DNA of 64,000 bases from Flaccisagitta enflata (Eukaryota > Chaetognatha > Sagittoidea > Aphragmophora), in the NCBI GenBank assembly GCA_965153355.1, contig OZ231126.1, positions 105,524,001-105,588,000 of the forward strand, given 5' to 3'. The translations under genes and the position numbers were made by a program. Position 1 is the stretch's first letter. Each line of letters starts with the position of its first letter. A model generated the notes under the pieces. That model saw nothing but the letters and a program-made list of their open reading frames with translations, had not been told where the DNA came from and did no database searches. Below, piece by piece: positions 33,515-46,197 of the stretch.

Positions 33515-34625
33515 GATGCTTCACCACATTCATTTTCATTCATTCATTCATTCATTCAATCATTCATTCGTTCATTCAATCATTCATTCGTTCATTCATT
33601 CATTCATTCATTCATTCATTCATTCATTCATTTATTCATTTATTCATTCATTCATTCATTCATTCATTCATTCATTCATTCATCAAAAATGTTCATTCAA
33701 TAATTCTTAATCAAGCGAGGCGCACTTATTGGCTGTAATTTGGCCTTATCTACATAGCTGTTGCGAAACTGATATGTGCAATGTTTTTATTCAAACTAGT
33801 GCCATTTTTTAACCAAAAAAGATAGAAATACGAGATTGGCACCAATTAAAGTACTTCCAAAAGGCTTTCAAATGGTCTAAGATTTTAACAACTTATCTTA
33901 AGATTCATTAGCAATATTAGAGATTTAAGATTCCATCTTTTTTTTTTTATCCGCGTGGTAGATCATTATTTTCTTCTTTTTTTTCATTCTAAGCTTTCCT
34001 TTTTTTTTTCTCTCCAAAAGCAATCGTTTTTCAAATGAAGTTTAGATATTGTTTATGAACAATTTCTTTTTATTATTACACATTATTGGGTCATTCATGA
34101 ACAGCTAAAAAAACCCACTCCAACAACGAGTTTTTTTTTTTTTAACTTCAATTTTTTTCATTTTTTTTTCTCAATAAGCAATCGTTCATCAAATGGTTTT
34201 AACGATTGTTTATGAAAAATTTTTCATTATTGTTCATCAACTTACAATATTGGGTCGTTCATGAACCGCTAAACAAACCCACTCCAACAACATTTTTTTT
34301 TCTCTAAATTTTTTTTTCCTTTTTTTTTACTCGATTGTTCATGAAATGCATTTTAATGATCGTTCATCAACATTACTATGCCATTGTTCATGAACATTCA
34401 TATTCAGTCGTTCATGAACAGCAAAAAAATCCACTCCACCAACGATTTCGTTGGTGGAGTGGATTTTTTTTGCCGTTCATGAACGGGCTTTTTATGGCCC
34501 TCTATGAACAAAATCGTTGGCCAAGAGCCTCTTTTTAGTCGTTCATGAACGACTGTATGGCATTGTTCATCAACATGCGTTCATTTCCCGTTGCTGAACG
34601 CACCCAAATTCGCTGGCGGACTACC
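33515..34625 (-). repeat. Composite repeat unit, copy 3 (inverted)
   Basis: (ATTC)n at 33,530-33,682 is followed by GGCTGTAATTTGGCCTTATC and arrays of GTTCATGAAC. A perfect 34-bp palindrome at about 34,428-34,465 is built on CCACTCCACCAACGA and its complement. It is collinear with the inverse of 11,820-12,690; the TTTTTCA heptamer array is missing. No gene is present. Confidence 0.75.
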
Positions 34626-34879
34626 TGGCTCAGGTGGTGGTATCCATACAACAGAAAGCTTACCTTGTTTCAAGAATAATTTCTAAACAAATTGGCCAAA
34701 ATACTTAGAGAAGGTCTCAATTTGAAGATATTTGGTTATATTTTATGAAAAAATCCATCATGAGAGATATTAGCCCCTTTGAGAGTCTGTAAGGGAGTTC
34801 CAACACAGGCCAAATGCTTGTAACTGACTGAAATCTGTGTCTTTATTTTTTTTACCTCACCAAATCATAAAGTCCTTGC

Positions 34880-35430
34880 GTATCTAAATGGAATCCAGTC
34901 CATTGGCTTGTCCTTTGGTCAGCCTGTCAGTTTGTCTGTCTGTCTGTCCATCCATTGGTCAGTTTGCAATTCGATCTGTCAGTCATGTTTTCATAAGATC
35001 TCTGAAAACACTCTCAATCAATATTCCTTTCTCTTTTGTAATCATGTTTTTTTACATTCATTCATTTGTTCATTCATTCATTCATTCATTCATTTATTCA
35101 TTCATTCATTCATTCATTCATTCATTCATTCATTCATTCATTCATGGTTAGGCTGTCAGTTTGTCTGTCAGTTTGTCTGTCCATTTGTTGGTCCATCTGT
35201 CAGTCATGTTTTCATAAGATCTCAGAAAACACTCTTAATCAATATTCCTTTCTCCTTTGTAATCATATTTTATACATTCATTCATTCATTTGTTCGTTCG
35301 TTTGTCCATTCATTCATTCATCAATTCATTCATTTATTCATTCAATTCATCTATACATTTATTCGTGCATTCATTCTTTCATTCATTCTTTCATTCATTT
35401 ATTCATTCATTCATTCACTCATTCCGCGGG
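34880..35430. repeat. Two tandem copies of a 250-bp unit with (ATTC)n
   Basis: CAGTCATGTTTTCATAAGAT and the next 70 bp occur at about 34,979 and again at about 35,204. Each is preceded by GTCTGTC-type repeats and followed by a long (ATTC)n tract. Apparent proteins are His-Ser-Phe-Ile repeats. Confidence 0.85.
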
Positions 35431-35465
35431 GTGTACATTTCAATCAATTGAGCGTTCTTGTTTCA

Positions 35466-35624
35466 AGTTGCTTCAGTTACGACGTTGACCCGCATTACAT
35501 TGCTGATTTTAAACGTGCTTGGATAGATTTAAAGTTATCAATCATTCCCAAGGCTCACCTTTTGTTTGAGCATTTGCACAAAGAAATTAAGCAGATGGGT
35601 AAAAATTCAGTAACATTAAAATGA
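35466..35624 (+). pseudogene. Short coding remnant of unidentified mobile-element protein
   Basis: About 50 codons of non-repetitive protein (Y-D-V-D-P-H-Y..F-K-R-A-W..P-K-A-H-L-L-F-E-H-L) end in a stop at 35,624. A pattern of F-x-A-W, then P-K-x-H, then E-H is common near the C-terminus of transposon-derived proteins, but the family is not identified. Confidence 0.35.
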
Positions 35625-35705
35625 GAAAGGTGCGCAGGAGCTGGTAGGGACAGGGCTGCGGAGGTTGAAAGGAGATTCAGGCAGATGCAGTGATGAGACC
35701 ATAAA

Positions 35706-35880
35706 TGAATAGTCGCAAAAGCGTTAGATGGTCAGCGGTACCCGTGCCCTGCCTAAGTTTGGGCTTAAAGGTGAAGGGGAAGCAGGGCCGCAGTTCCAAA
35801 GGGGTCGATGACCTATGCTTTTGGGCAGCGGCCCCAAAGGGGCCGATGACCTATGCTTTCACACAGGGGAAATTATGGGT
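35706..35880 (+). mobile_element. Foldback-related unit, duplicated hairpin
   Basis: It begins AATAGTCGCAAAAGCGTTAG and has the GGTCAGCGGTACCC module. Two successive hairpin blocks follow, the second GGCCCCAAAGGGGCC, each with CGATGACCTATGCTTT. Confidence 0.6.
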
Positions 35881-35924
35881 GATGGACAGCGGTGGTTGGA
35901 ATCAATTGCTCAAATGCCCTAAAG

Positions 35925-36700
35925 TAAGTTTTAGCAGTAGATGAGAACCCCACGACGATACACCTTTGCCGTCCATGCGGGGATATATCTTTGATTTTTA
36001 AAACTAATCATGATAATTATATAGTAATATAATTATGAAAATATCTCCGTCACGAGGAGACAGTCTGGAACAAAGTTTTTGCCATCGCAATATTTGAGTT
36101 TCCATATAGTAATGATAATTACAATTATCAAATTCAATATTTATCAAAAAAATGATCTTTTTCGCGCTTATCTCAGTGTTGATTAATGCCTGCTATTCAC
36201 CCGACATGTCGTAATTATAAATATTCCCCACCGGAATTGTATACTAAATTCATGAATGTTTCAACGATGCAAATTAGGATATTCTTAAATTTTAGAGTGA
36301 CATTACTACAAAACAAAAAAAATATAAAAACTTCTGTTTGGCCGACTTAAAGTGCTCGCATTTTGATGCAGTTTGAAAGGAAGGTGCATCTTACGTCTGA
36401 AAAGGATGTGATATTGACAGAAGGGTTTTGGCCAATGGGTGTAGTGGTCCGACGCTTCTGGCGCAAAAAGTCACCTTAACTCCCACTATGTAAGTTTTCT
36501 CATTAGATCCCCAAGACGTTGTCCCAGGGTCTTGAGACCACAATTTTTGAATTCCTCGTGAAAAATTGAGCGGAAAACTAGAAAACTGTGCCTTTTTGGC
36601 AAAACCGAAATTTAAAATCACACTCGTTTTCATCAATACTACCCTTGATTATTTTGCCGCCATTTTTTCCGTCAGTGGTAACTAGATATAATCTGTTTCT
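35925..36700 (+). mobile_element. Possible decayed relative of the 1.3-kb TIR transposon
   Basis: TAAGTTTTAGCAGTAGA at 35,925-35,941 matches the left TIR of the element at 52,511 with one mismatch. TGTTTGGCCGACTT at about 36,337 is shared with that element's interior (about 52,924). The right end is not found. No coding sequence is seen. Confidence 0.35.
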
Positions 36701-36756
36701 CTCTTTGAAAGTTCAGCATAGTCTTTGATGTTGCATTACAGGGTAGATTCTGAGAA

Positions 36757-37200
36757 ATGATAATAGAAGAAGAAGAAGAAGAAGAAGAAGAAGAAGAAGA
36801 AGAAGAAGAAGAAGGAGAAGAAGAAGAAGAAGAAGAAGAAGAAGAAGAAGAAGAAGAAGAAGAAGAAGAAGAAGAAGAAGAAGAGAAAGAAGAAGAAGAA
36901 GAAGAAGAAGAAGAAGAAGAAGAAGAAGAAGAAGAAGAAGAAGAAGAAGAAGAAGAAGAAGAAGAAGATAACGATGAAAGAGAAGAAGAAGAAGATAACG
37001 ATGAAAGAGAAGGAGAAGAAGAAGATAACGATGAAAGAGAAGAAGAAGAAGAAGATTGCGATGAAAGAGAAGAAGAAGATGATAATGAAAGAGAAGAAGA
37101 AGATGATGAAAAAGAAGAAAAAGATGACAACGAAGAAGAAGAAGGTGACAACGAAAAAAAAGAAGAAGAAGAAGATGCCGTTAAAAAAGAAGAAGATAAA
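36757..37200. repeat. (GAA)n tract grading into imperfect purine repeats
   Basis: About 210 bp of GAA trinucleotide, then about 230 bp of GATAACGATGAAAGAGAAGA-like units. It translates as polyglutamate, but nothing around it suggests a gene. Confidence 0.9.
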
Positions 37201-37442
37201 AACATGGTCTTTAAAGTCTGTGGAAACGTATTAAACTTCTTATGCAACTACTCGTCACTCCATGCATGCCTGACAGACAAATAGACAAAAAGATAGACAA
37301 AAGTTAGACAAGCTGATAGACACAAAAGAATCAACGGAATCTATTTAAGGGATGACAGTAAGAGGGGCTGACCAAACTTAAACATGGAATTTACTTTGTG
37401 CATCTACTGACTTTTTGACTGATAGCATCCTACTTAACGGGT

Positions 37443-37580
37443 TTGCGACGCTATGTGAAAATATATCATGGGTACATCTATGTTCATTTTAAGCGCTATG
37501 CGACAGCTAGGAGTGGGCTGGGCATTTGGAATTATGTGAAGATATATCATGGGTACATCTATGCCCATTTTAAGCAATTT
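37443..37580. repeat. Direct duplication of a unit of about 90 bp
   Basis: ATATATCATGGGTACATCTA and the following CATTTTAAGC occur twice about 90 bp apart. The surrounding 37,240-37,970 has no recognisable gene. Confidence 0.75.
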
Positions 37581-37975
37581 TCTAATAGTCAAAGTTGGCC
37601 TTATAGTTCTTTTAATATTTCATTTATTTTTTTAAATGTTTTTTCCACATCAAATAAAACCCAAATTTTGCTCAATGAATCATCGGATATTTCTAATTCT
37701 ATTTCTGATGACAGATTTTCGAAAATTTCAAAACCAAAGACATGGCTTTTGTGTAAGTATAGTGATTTTTTCCAGTTAAAAAGTCTGTTTTGATCAAAAC
37801 GCTCCTTATACTTTGGTTTACTGTTGTACTGAATTTTTTATGACTAAAACATATCGTCCTATTTCAAATAAAGTTTTTTCTTGTGAGTCTGACGATGTTT
37901 TCAAATTTTTTTTTAATATTGTTCACTTTTTAAAATTCACACTGAAAGATTAGTGTTTCTCAACGACGGCTAACG

Positions 37976-38930
37976 TTGGATGGCGCGCCGAAAGTTTCTT
38001 CAGTGAATACTTACACTATGGATACCAACAGCAACAAAAACCGCGTCAATTTGATGTTGTCCTCTCACAACATCAACGGATTTAAAAACAGCAAGGAATT
38101 CCTTCACTCTCGCTGTCAAGATGAAACTCATGTGATCTTTGCTATTCAGGAACACTGGTTAAAACCTCCCGTTCGTAAACAACAAGGTACCAATTTGTTA
38201 AAATCATTGCATAAAGATTATGATGGTTATGGTACATCGGCAATGACATAAAGAATAGAATCATAAATTTTTAAAGGTCGCCCATATGGCGGTACTGGTT
38301 TTTTATTTAGTAAAAATCTTTCTTAAATGATTTGTCCCTGTACGCAATATGTTCATGATAGAGTTTCAGTTATGGAACTCAGCACGGTATAATCTTCCTT
38401 TTCAATGCATATCTCCCTTTCTATGATACGCGTAATATGCAGACTCAATTGTTACTCTATAAAGAAACAATGGCGTTTATTGAGAATATCATACAATCAA
38501 ATCAAGATTGTAGTTTTGTGTTACTTATGGATTTAAATTGTAATATTCAGAATTCTAATCACGCTTACTCTAAAATCATAAACGATTTCATGCAAGAGTA
38601 TGATTCTTTGTCGGCTTATGACTTTATCCCAAACTTTGACCCTCAATCCAATTATTCTAGATGTGATGTGAAGACTAATTCCTACACATTGATTGATAAT
38701 ATCTTAATTAGCCGTTCTCTTTCGGATATTGTCTATAGTGCATCAATCTCTCATTATGGTAACAATGTTTCCGACCATAATCCTGTAGAAATGGTTCACA
38801 CTTCGAAAGACTTTGGAAAAAGCCTCATGAAAATACCATGTCATGAGACTTTGCATGGTGTTCACCAATACTATGGAGAAGGTCGGAAAAATAGGGGCAA
38901 AAAAATCTGTATTGTAGGAGTACAGTAAAT
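37976..38930 (+). pseudogene. LINE endonuclease (EEP family) remnant
   Basis: Two open pieces (37,976-38,251 and 38,437-38,928) carry the ordered motifs of an apurinic-like endonuclease: S-H-N-I-N-G-F, F-A-I-Q-E-H-W-L, L-L-M-D-L-N-C-N, T-L-I-D-N-I-L-I and V-S-D-H-N-P-V. Between them an out-of-frame P-Y-G-G-T-G-F-L-F piece is readable. No reverse transcriptase follows. Sequence details differ from the LINE at 49,934, so it is a separate element. Confidence 0.8.
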
Positions 38931-38949
38931 GCCACCTAAAGTTAATGAA

Positions 38950-41040
38950 CAAATAGTATCGTTTTTGGTAAAATCCAATTGTTTCTGATTGTTTAATTGC
39001 CTACTGGGGTGTCTTTCCCCATGCCTTACTTGTTCTTATCATGTCCCAGGGCATTGAAATACTAGTCCTTGTTGTCCTAGAGTTGTTCCAGATTTTCTCC
39101 TGAAGTTGTCCTAAAAATGTATGTAGCTCATTCCAAAATATCAAAAAAATTCCTTTTTAGCCAAAAATATTTTTGAAAAATGTTTATTAGTTTTAGCAAA
39201 ATTGTGCTAGACTTGTCCTAGACTTGTCCTAGAATTTTCCAAAACTTGTCCTAGAATATATCACTTGTCTTAGAGCTGTCCAAAGCTTGTCCTAATTGTC
39301 CTGAAATAAAAAAAGTCTTATAGTAGAATTTTCCATGATTGTCCAAGAGGTGTCTACCAGTTGCTCAAATGTTGCCATTTGATCATTGGAAAGTTGCTTG
39401 AAAATTTACTGAGTGGTTTTAGTTAATACTTTATGAAGTTGTTCAATACTTGTCTCAGCATCTTCCGATAAGTAAATGTCCTGCAATTGAGCTTTTTTGT
39501 CAAAATGTCTGTTTATACATTTGCCCTCAAACTTTTCTTTGGATAATCGAACCTCTTAGGTGTCATTTGTTGGTCACTCTTTGTTTGTCTCCATCCCATA
39601 AGACCTCATGCAGGCCTCAAACTGGTCTCTAAGGGTCAATGTCCTGTAAAATACCCAGGAGCAGGCCTGATTTTAGTGATTCTTTTCACTGGGCCAGTTG
39701 GGCTCGCTCCTCACATTTTGACAGAGCCCGAGAAGAAAACCATAAGCCTGGTAAAAATGTTATGCCAAATCTTGCAATCATAGCAGCTAAGATTTCTAAA
39801 AGCAGCTATGATTTTATGATGTGATGATAAAATAGTCACTATGTTATAGACGTTTTAATGCATCCATAATTCGAATATCATTCAGTTCGTGAAAAAATCG
39901 AAAAATGACTCAAAACTTGATGATTTTTCCTATATTTTATTCAATCAGCTTGAGCACTCTGAATACATCTCATCAATGACAGAGAGCCAGCCAGGCTCAG
40001 AGCTTGCAAAACATGAGAGCCTGAGAGCAAAATAGAGAGCATCGGGCTCGCGGGCTTGCTCTAAAATCAGGCCTGCCCGGGTGATTATTCAACATCTGTC
40101 AATCTGTCTGTCCATCCATCAGTTTGTCTTCCTTCCATATTGAGACTTCAAATAGTTCTCCCAGGCATGATTTTTGTTCTCCAAGCCTTCAAACTAGTCC
40201 TTCCAAACACTTATCTAGCCCTTTGAGCTTCAAATAAGCCTTCTGGGGCATAAGTCTGCCCTCCATGCCTAATCCCCTGAAGCTTGCCCTCTAGACCTTT
40301 GATCTGCCTCTCAGTCCTTGAATCAGCTCTGAAGCCCTGAAAATTTCTATCTGGTCTAAAAGTTTAGTCTCAGACTTCAAACGGGAATTATCAAACCTGA
40401 TATTGGTGTGTTTTTTTTTTTGGCCTGTCAGGTCCGCTCCTTACAATTTTTGCAGGCTAAACAGATTAACAGTGGGCTGGGTATTTATATTTTTTCAGAT
40501 GGTCGCACCTAATATCTAATTGGTTTTGCTGACATGGTATTTATTCTGAAGCTGAAAAAAGAAGAACCTCACAAGTAAGAATGATGAAAGGATGCCTCAT
40601 TAACTAATCAAAAGAAAAAAAGTATTTGGTATTTGATTAAACAGGGAATGATCAATCAGGATCCTCAATTTTTTAAAGCTCAATAAGGCAAATAGCATCA
40701 GATGCTCTACTCAGTAGGAGGAGCTTAACAAGGGCATTCAAATGAAAATTTATTTCCAAACATAAGCATGATTAGAGTCCAGTTTAATTAGAAAATCAAT
40801 TAGACAATCAATGCTGTAGTGGTAAAGAATTAATTGCTGGAGTTTTGAGAGAAATTTCTTCCATAGATATTCTATACAACTACAGCATTGATGACGGAGT
40901 TCCTAGATCATATCCAAATCAATTTTCCAAGTAGATTGGGCTTTAATCATACAAATGGAATATGAAAAGTGCTTAACAATGATTTTTCTTTCAAACACCC
41001 ACTTTGTGTCCATTTTATTATTTAGGTAGTTAGTGATATA
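38950..41040. other. Non-coding stretch with short repeats
   Basis: It contains a diverged array of TTGTCCTAGA words (about 39,040-39,310) and CAGGCCTCAAACTGGTCTC-like repeats related to the foldback interiors (39,600-39,660 and 40,130-40,400). No gene or RNA gene is recognised. Confidence 0.55.
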
Positions 41041-41044
41041 ATTT

Positions 41045-41320
41045 GAGGGAGGGAGCAGCAGCCCCAAAGGGGTTGATGACCTTACTTGTACAAATGGAAA
41101 GCAAATAGTCGCAAAAGCAAAAGATGTCAGCAGTACCCATGACCTGCCTGCGTAAGTTGTGCTCGATGTTAATAATTGCAAAAGTGTCAGATGGTCAGCG
41201 GTACGCGTGCCCTTCCTTAGTAGGTTGTGTTTGAAGTTGAAGCGGAGGCAGGGCAGTGGCTTTGAAGGGGTCGATGACCTATGCTTTCACACATATAGGG
41301 AATTTTCTCCTCCTCCTTTT
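41045..41320 (+). mobile_element. Two adjacent foldback-related modules
   Basis: CAGCAGCCCCAAAGGGG, then two copies of the AATAGTCGCAAAAGC / GGTCAGCGGTACGCGTGCCC module, and another hairpin block with CGATGACCTATGCTTTCACA. A GGGCCTCAAGGCTGAGATCT minisatellite follows to 41,515. Confidence 0.6.
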
Positions 41321-41544
41321 GAGGTTGGGATCTGGGACTCCTGGCTGAGATATGGACCTCAAGGCTGAGATTTTGGGCCTCAAGGCTGAGATCTGGGCCT
41401 CAAGGCATGGATTTGGGCCTTGAGGCTTGGATTTGGGCCTCGAGGCTTAATTTGGGCTTTGAGATTAGGATATGGGCCTCAAGGCTAGGATTTGGGCTTT
41501 GAGACTAGGATTTGAAGGGGGGGGATAAAGAAGAAGAAGAACAG

Positions 41545-42081
41545 GTCGCCCAAGGGCAATATGTGGTCAGCGATACCCGTTGCCCTGCTTTCAGTGGTCG
41601 TGAATTGGAGTGAGGGGAAGCAGGGCAGCGGCTCCGAAGGGGACAAAGTCCTGCAGAGCACAGAGGGACTTTTGTTCTTTCGTTCATTAGTCTGTCCGCC
41701 CACCCCCCCAGGCCCTCTCAGGCCTGAAATCTGCCCTCTCAGGCCTAAAATCTGCCTTCTCAGGCCTGAAATCTGCCCTCTCAGGCCTTGAATCTGAGAG
41801 GGCAGATCAAAGGCCCCAGAGGACAGGTTTCAGGCCTGAGAGGGCTAATCTTAGGCCTGAGAGGGTAGATTTCAGGCCTGAGAGGGTAGATTTCAGGTCT
41901 GAGAGGGCAGATTCAAGGCCTAAGGGCAGATTTCAGGCCTGAGATGGCAGATTTTAGGCCTAAGTGGGCAGATTCCAGGCTTGAGAGGGTCTGGGGGGGG
42001 ACGAACAAACTAACAAACGGACGAACAAACAAAAGTCCCCCTGTGTTCTGCAGGACTTCGTCCCCTTCGGGGCCGCTGCCC
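41545..42081. mobile_element. Foldback-like element D, mirror-image interior
   Basis: The module occupies 41,545-41,622 and the TIR-bounded part 41,623-42,081. The left half of the interior is GCCCTCTCAGGCCTGAAATC units and the right half the reverse complement (GATTTCAGGCCTGAGAGGGC), so the whole element can fold back. A tetranucleotide tract lies inside each TIR. Confidence 0.8.
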
Positions 42082-42099
42082 AAAAAGAAGGATGAGGAG

Positions 42100-42480
42100 A
42101 TGGAGGAGGAGAAGAAAATTCCCCACATGTGTGAAAGCAGAGGACATCGACCCCTTTGTGGCGGCTGCCCAAAAAGGAAGCAGAGCAGCTGCCCTGAAGG
42201 GGTCAATAGCCTATGCTTTCAGACATATGCCCAATCCCAGTCTTGAGGCCTAAATTTTAGCCTCAAAGCCCAAATCATGTCCTAAAGGTTCAGACACCAG
42301 CCTCATGAAGCTGAGAAGAGGCTTAAACAGGTTGCCCAAGGGCATTATGTGGTCAGTGATACCCGCTGCCCTGCTTTGCATGGTGGTAAATCAGAATCAG
42401 AGGCAGGGCAGCGGCCCCAGAGCAAAGGGGATGAAGTCCTGTTGAACACTGAGGACTTTTGTTCACTTATTCCTTGTTTG
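42100..42480 (+). mobile_element. Foldback-related module and hairpin, partial
   Basis: A hairpin-like block at 42,145-42,225 and a module with TGGTCAGTGATACCCGCTGCC at about 42,347 are followed by GGGCAGCGGCCCCAGAGCAA and a decayed TIR. No second TIR is present. Confidence 0.55.
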
Positions 42481-42642
42481 TCCGTCCATCCCTGTTCGGC
42501 GATGTAACGACGAACGTTTGTGCAAGATACGCGCTTTGTAAACAACCCAAAGATTCTCTCACTACTTTTCATCGATTCAGCGCTCCGCGCACGTTATCGC
42601 TTTTACAAGAACATTTGATTAAATTGATTATTATCGTTTCTT

Positions 42643-43112
42643 ACATGATAAATGATTCTCGACTTGAAAACTACCCCAACAATGGTAATGAAATGCTTTA
42701 TTGTAGTCGAATGATTGATTGCTTGATTGAGTGTATGATTGAAATATTGACTGTCTTTTGTGGATTATTTGGTAATAATGCAATGCTTAATCTTTCTCTC
42801 TACAGTGTTGAACCTGGCTTGGCCAGTGTGCTCATACAAGAATACAAACCGCATACTGTTCAATACCGTTGGGTCTTTACATACAGACAGGGCATAGGAA
42901 AGGGCTCGATAGATTTTATATGCGTGCGTAGATCGCGAAACATTCAACACATTTGTGAGCGGTGTTTCCCGATATTTAATTCGATAAAGCCTTTTCCTAT
43001 CCCAACCGACTTTTACGCTCACAAACTACGTACGTTTCTCGTCGCATCGAAGATTTTGGATCGGACACGAACAATCAACGATCGGCAAGAAAGAAAAAGA
43101 CGCTTTCATTAG
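42643..43112 (+). CDS. Unrecognised open frame in the 5' region of BEL/Pao element 2
   Basis: A frame of about 155 codons from the first ATG (open from about 42,459). Composition is mixed rather than repetitive, with several Cys residues (F-C-G-L-F-G, I-C-E-R-C-F) and a basic C-terminus ending R-K-R-R-F-H. It lies between TGTTCGGCGATG at about 42,486, which resembles a BEL/Pao LTR start, and gag at 43,696. It could be chance coding within an LTR, or a captured gene. No domain is recognised. Confidence 0.3.
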
Positions 43113-43531
43113 ATTCTATGATCTTTCTGTTCCGCTTTTTTATAAGCCGAACCGAACACGTTTATTTGTTGTGAATCACGTGTTCAGACGTTGATTCCAG
43201 TCCCTCATTCCCGTGGATATTGATAGCCGTTTCTGGCCTGTACAGAAACGCATTTTTTTCATTGATTCTTTATAAGAATCATTTTCATTTCCCCACGTCA
43301 CTTTGATAGTTTTCGGACTATCGAACCCCTAACTTTGATTCGTGTATCGACACCAATCAATTCCCGATTCTATTCCACCGTGAATAGACGATCCTAAGTC
43401 GCCTAACGACGTCGTTGTTAACGTCGTCATCATCGTCGTCGTTTCATCGACATTTTTTGATTCTTTCTGAGAATCATCGACGGTCGTTTCCGCGCACCTG
43501 AGTGCCGAAACGCGTCATTGTTTTTGATCAT

Positions 43532-43535
<4 letters not shown>

Positions 43536-43606
<71 letters not shown>
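43536..43606. repeat. (TC)n microsatellite upstream of gag 2
   Basis: About 70 bp of CT dinucleotide, 90 bp before the gag start codon. Confidence 0.95.
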
Positions 43607-43609
<3 letters not shown>

Positions 43610-43695
43610 AGAAAAAAGATTACCGACCCGATTTCCGTCATTTGGGACGCAAATCGCGATTTTTTTTGTCTTTGAGTTACATTTAAAGACACACT

Positions 43696-46197
43696 ATGGC
43701 TTCTAAGTCACCTTATTCAGATCCCTTACCCGGTGATCGTTTTGCGCGACGATTGATTGGTGAAATCAATCGCAATCTTGCTTCCTTTCCAACTGATCAT
43801 AATGATGCAGTTGACACCCAAAACGAAAATTTGATTCGACATGCGAATCAAACAAGAGCCACGATCGAATCCACCACAAATGAACTTCGACAGATGACTG
43901 ATATCTCTGACACAATGAAAAATCGTGTCACAGATGCATTGGCTAGAGCAGATGACATTCTCTCAAGATATGAACCCATTCAGATTGAGATTCGCGACGC
44001 CGAATCCCAGAACGGGAGAGTTGATGAGGTTAGGAACTCTCCTCCTCCTCCTCCTCCCTCTTCTGCTCGAGGCTCAGACACCCAATTGGGTGAAGACGTA
44101 GCCGCTCTACTTTTCTCAGGAACTGGTAGATTGAGCCGTCAATCTTCCCACCATTCCACATATCAGTCATCTGAGCCCCCAGCCTATTACGAGACCCGCG
44201 AGGGCCTGACACCCACAGGATCGGTGACAGGACGTCAGTCACCAACTCCCTCTCTCTCTTCCCGTCACCTAGACGAAGAAGCAGCTGCTCAAGCTGCTCA
44301 AAGGCAAATTGATGAAAATCGTTTGCGTCTGGAATCTGAAGTCGACAGATTACAGACAGAGAGAGAAAAAAGGAACAGAGATCACACCTTCGAAAACCGA
44401 GAGCTAGAAAGACGATTGCAACGACTTCATGTTGAGTTGCAAAACTCGGATTCACTTGAAAGAGCTCGAATCCGTGACCAACAGGAGCACAATAATGAGT
44501 TAGCCACCCGAAGAGTTAACTCAACCATAGACTGGGTTGCCAACCATCCTGGTGCACACCCCAGCGCATCGACACCCGCGAACGCCGCAGCTGCAGCAGC
44601 CGTCGCAGCAGCCGCAGCCACTCCGATAAATCCCTTTTTCCCAGAGACTGGCGGCTCAAGGGTTTACTCACCTTCAGCCCCAGAAGGAAACGCTCAGTTT
44701 CCACAAAGACCTGCCGCAGCGTCACCACTGCAGCCACCAGTGCAGCAACAGCAGAATCCGTTGTTGCAGCGACAGACAAACCAGGATACTCAGTTGTTGC
44801 ATTTGATCCAGCAGATGCAACAGCAGATGCAGTTGCAGTCTCAGCAGATGCAACAACAGTCGCAGCAGACGCAGCACATGCAGCAGCAAATGCAGCAGCA
44901 GATGCAGCAGCAGATGCAGCAAATGCGACAGGAATTCAGGCAGCAAACTCCCACTCCAAGTTTGCAGCCAGGTGCATCACCATTCTACCCACAAGGTGCT
45001 GCACCATCCCCGGCACCTTCTGTGGCTGGAAGCAACGCCGGTGCAACTGCCCCACATTCCTTGCTGCAAGGCGATGTGGCGCAGTCACTACTCACGGTGA
45101 ATCTGAGAGCCCACTCACGCAACCTCATGATTCAGAGCCGGCCGCCAAAGGAGAATCGCTTCACTGGAGACGATTCTCAGGATTTTGAATCCTTCATGAC
45201 ACAATTTGAGTCAGCAACAACGCTTGATGGCGTTACTGATCAAATGATTTTTGGTGAACTGAAGTTTTGGGTCGCTGGTAACGCCAAGATTGCCGTTACT
45301 CAGTACGACAATGAAAAGGATCACTCTGAGGCTTTGAGAAAAGCCAAAGCTCACCTCAGACGGGAATATGGACAAAGAGTCCTCACAGCCAGGCAAATGC
45401 TTGACAGCTTGCTGACTGGAGGTAAACTTGATCAGAAGGACACGGAGGGCATCCGTGGCCTCATTTTGAAACTTGAACAAGTTCACCAGCGTGCTATTGA
45501 GACCGACAGAGAACGGACTTTCTCTACTCGGGAGACTTTCAAAGACATCCTGAGTAAGAAACTTCCTTTCTTTACCCACAAGTGGGCAAAGATCATCGAG
45601 AACACCGAGGAAAGATAGAAACCATCAAAGAGTTGGATTTTAACGATTTCATTCGTTACCTCAGAAAATCCAACAAGATCCTGATGTGTAAGGCTAGTCT
45701 GTCTGACGCTCCAGCTCCATCACCCAAGGATGGACCTGGCAACAAAGGAGCGAAAAACTCCAAAGTTGCTGCCACTTCAGCTGAAATTGCCGCAACTGGA
45801 GCTGAAGTTGCTTCAACCTCAAGACCCAAACCTAAAGGACCACCAGTAGGTGGAAATGGAAACCAAAAGAAGTCCTTTTCCTCTGCTGTGAAGCAGAGTG
45901 GAAATGGACCTACAGAGGTGACTTCCTCTTCAGCTGAGAAGACAAACTCATCCTCTGCTGCATCAGGCAACTGCCTGGCATGCGAAAATGGAAAACATGA
46001 TTTGGATTGTTGCACTGAGTTCCTCAAGAATTCAAAACCAGACAGGAAGGAATTTGGAAAATCCAATGGATTGTGTTACTTGCTTGGCGCATGGACACAT
46101 GGTGTCTCAGTGCACTGAAGATGTCAAGTGCAAGGAATGCAACAAGAAACACCACTCTGTCTTCCATAGGGAAAAGACAGAGGAGGAAGCCATCTGA
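43696..46197 (+). pseudogene. BEL/Pao Gag (element 2) with C-terminal frameshifts
   Basis: The main frame (43,696-45,618, 640 codons from ATG) has a coiled-coil N-terminus, an Ala-rich and Gln/Met-rich low-complexity middle (about 44,580-44,940), and a DUF1759-like domain (K-E-N-R-F-T-G-D-D to about L-P-F-F). Coding continues in another frame to about 46,118 (Ala/Ser/Pro-rich) and in a third to 46,197. The third carries zinc-knuckle-like C-V-T-C-L-A-H-G-H and C-K-E-C-N-K-K-H-H. At least two frameshifts break Gag. Whether any is programmed is unknown. Confidence 0.8.

Noticed and set aside
44030-44946. Several minus-strand frames opposite Gag of the second Pao element
   Set aside because: Shadows of Gln- and Ala-rich Gag coding sequence (Leu/Ala-rich by complement).
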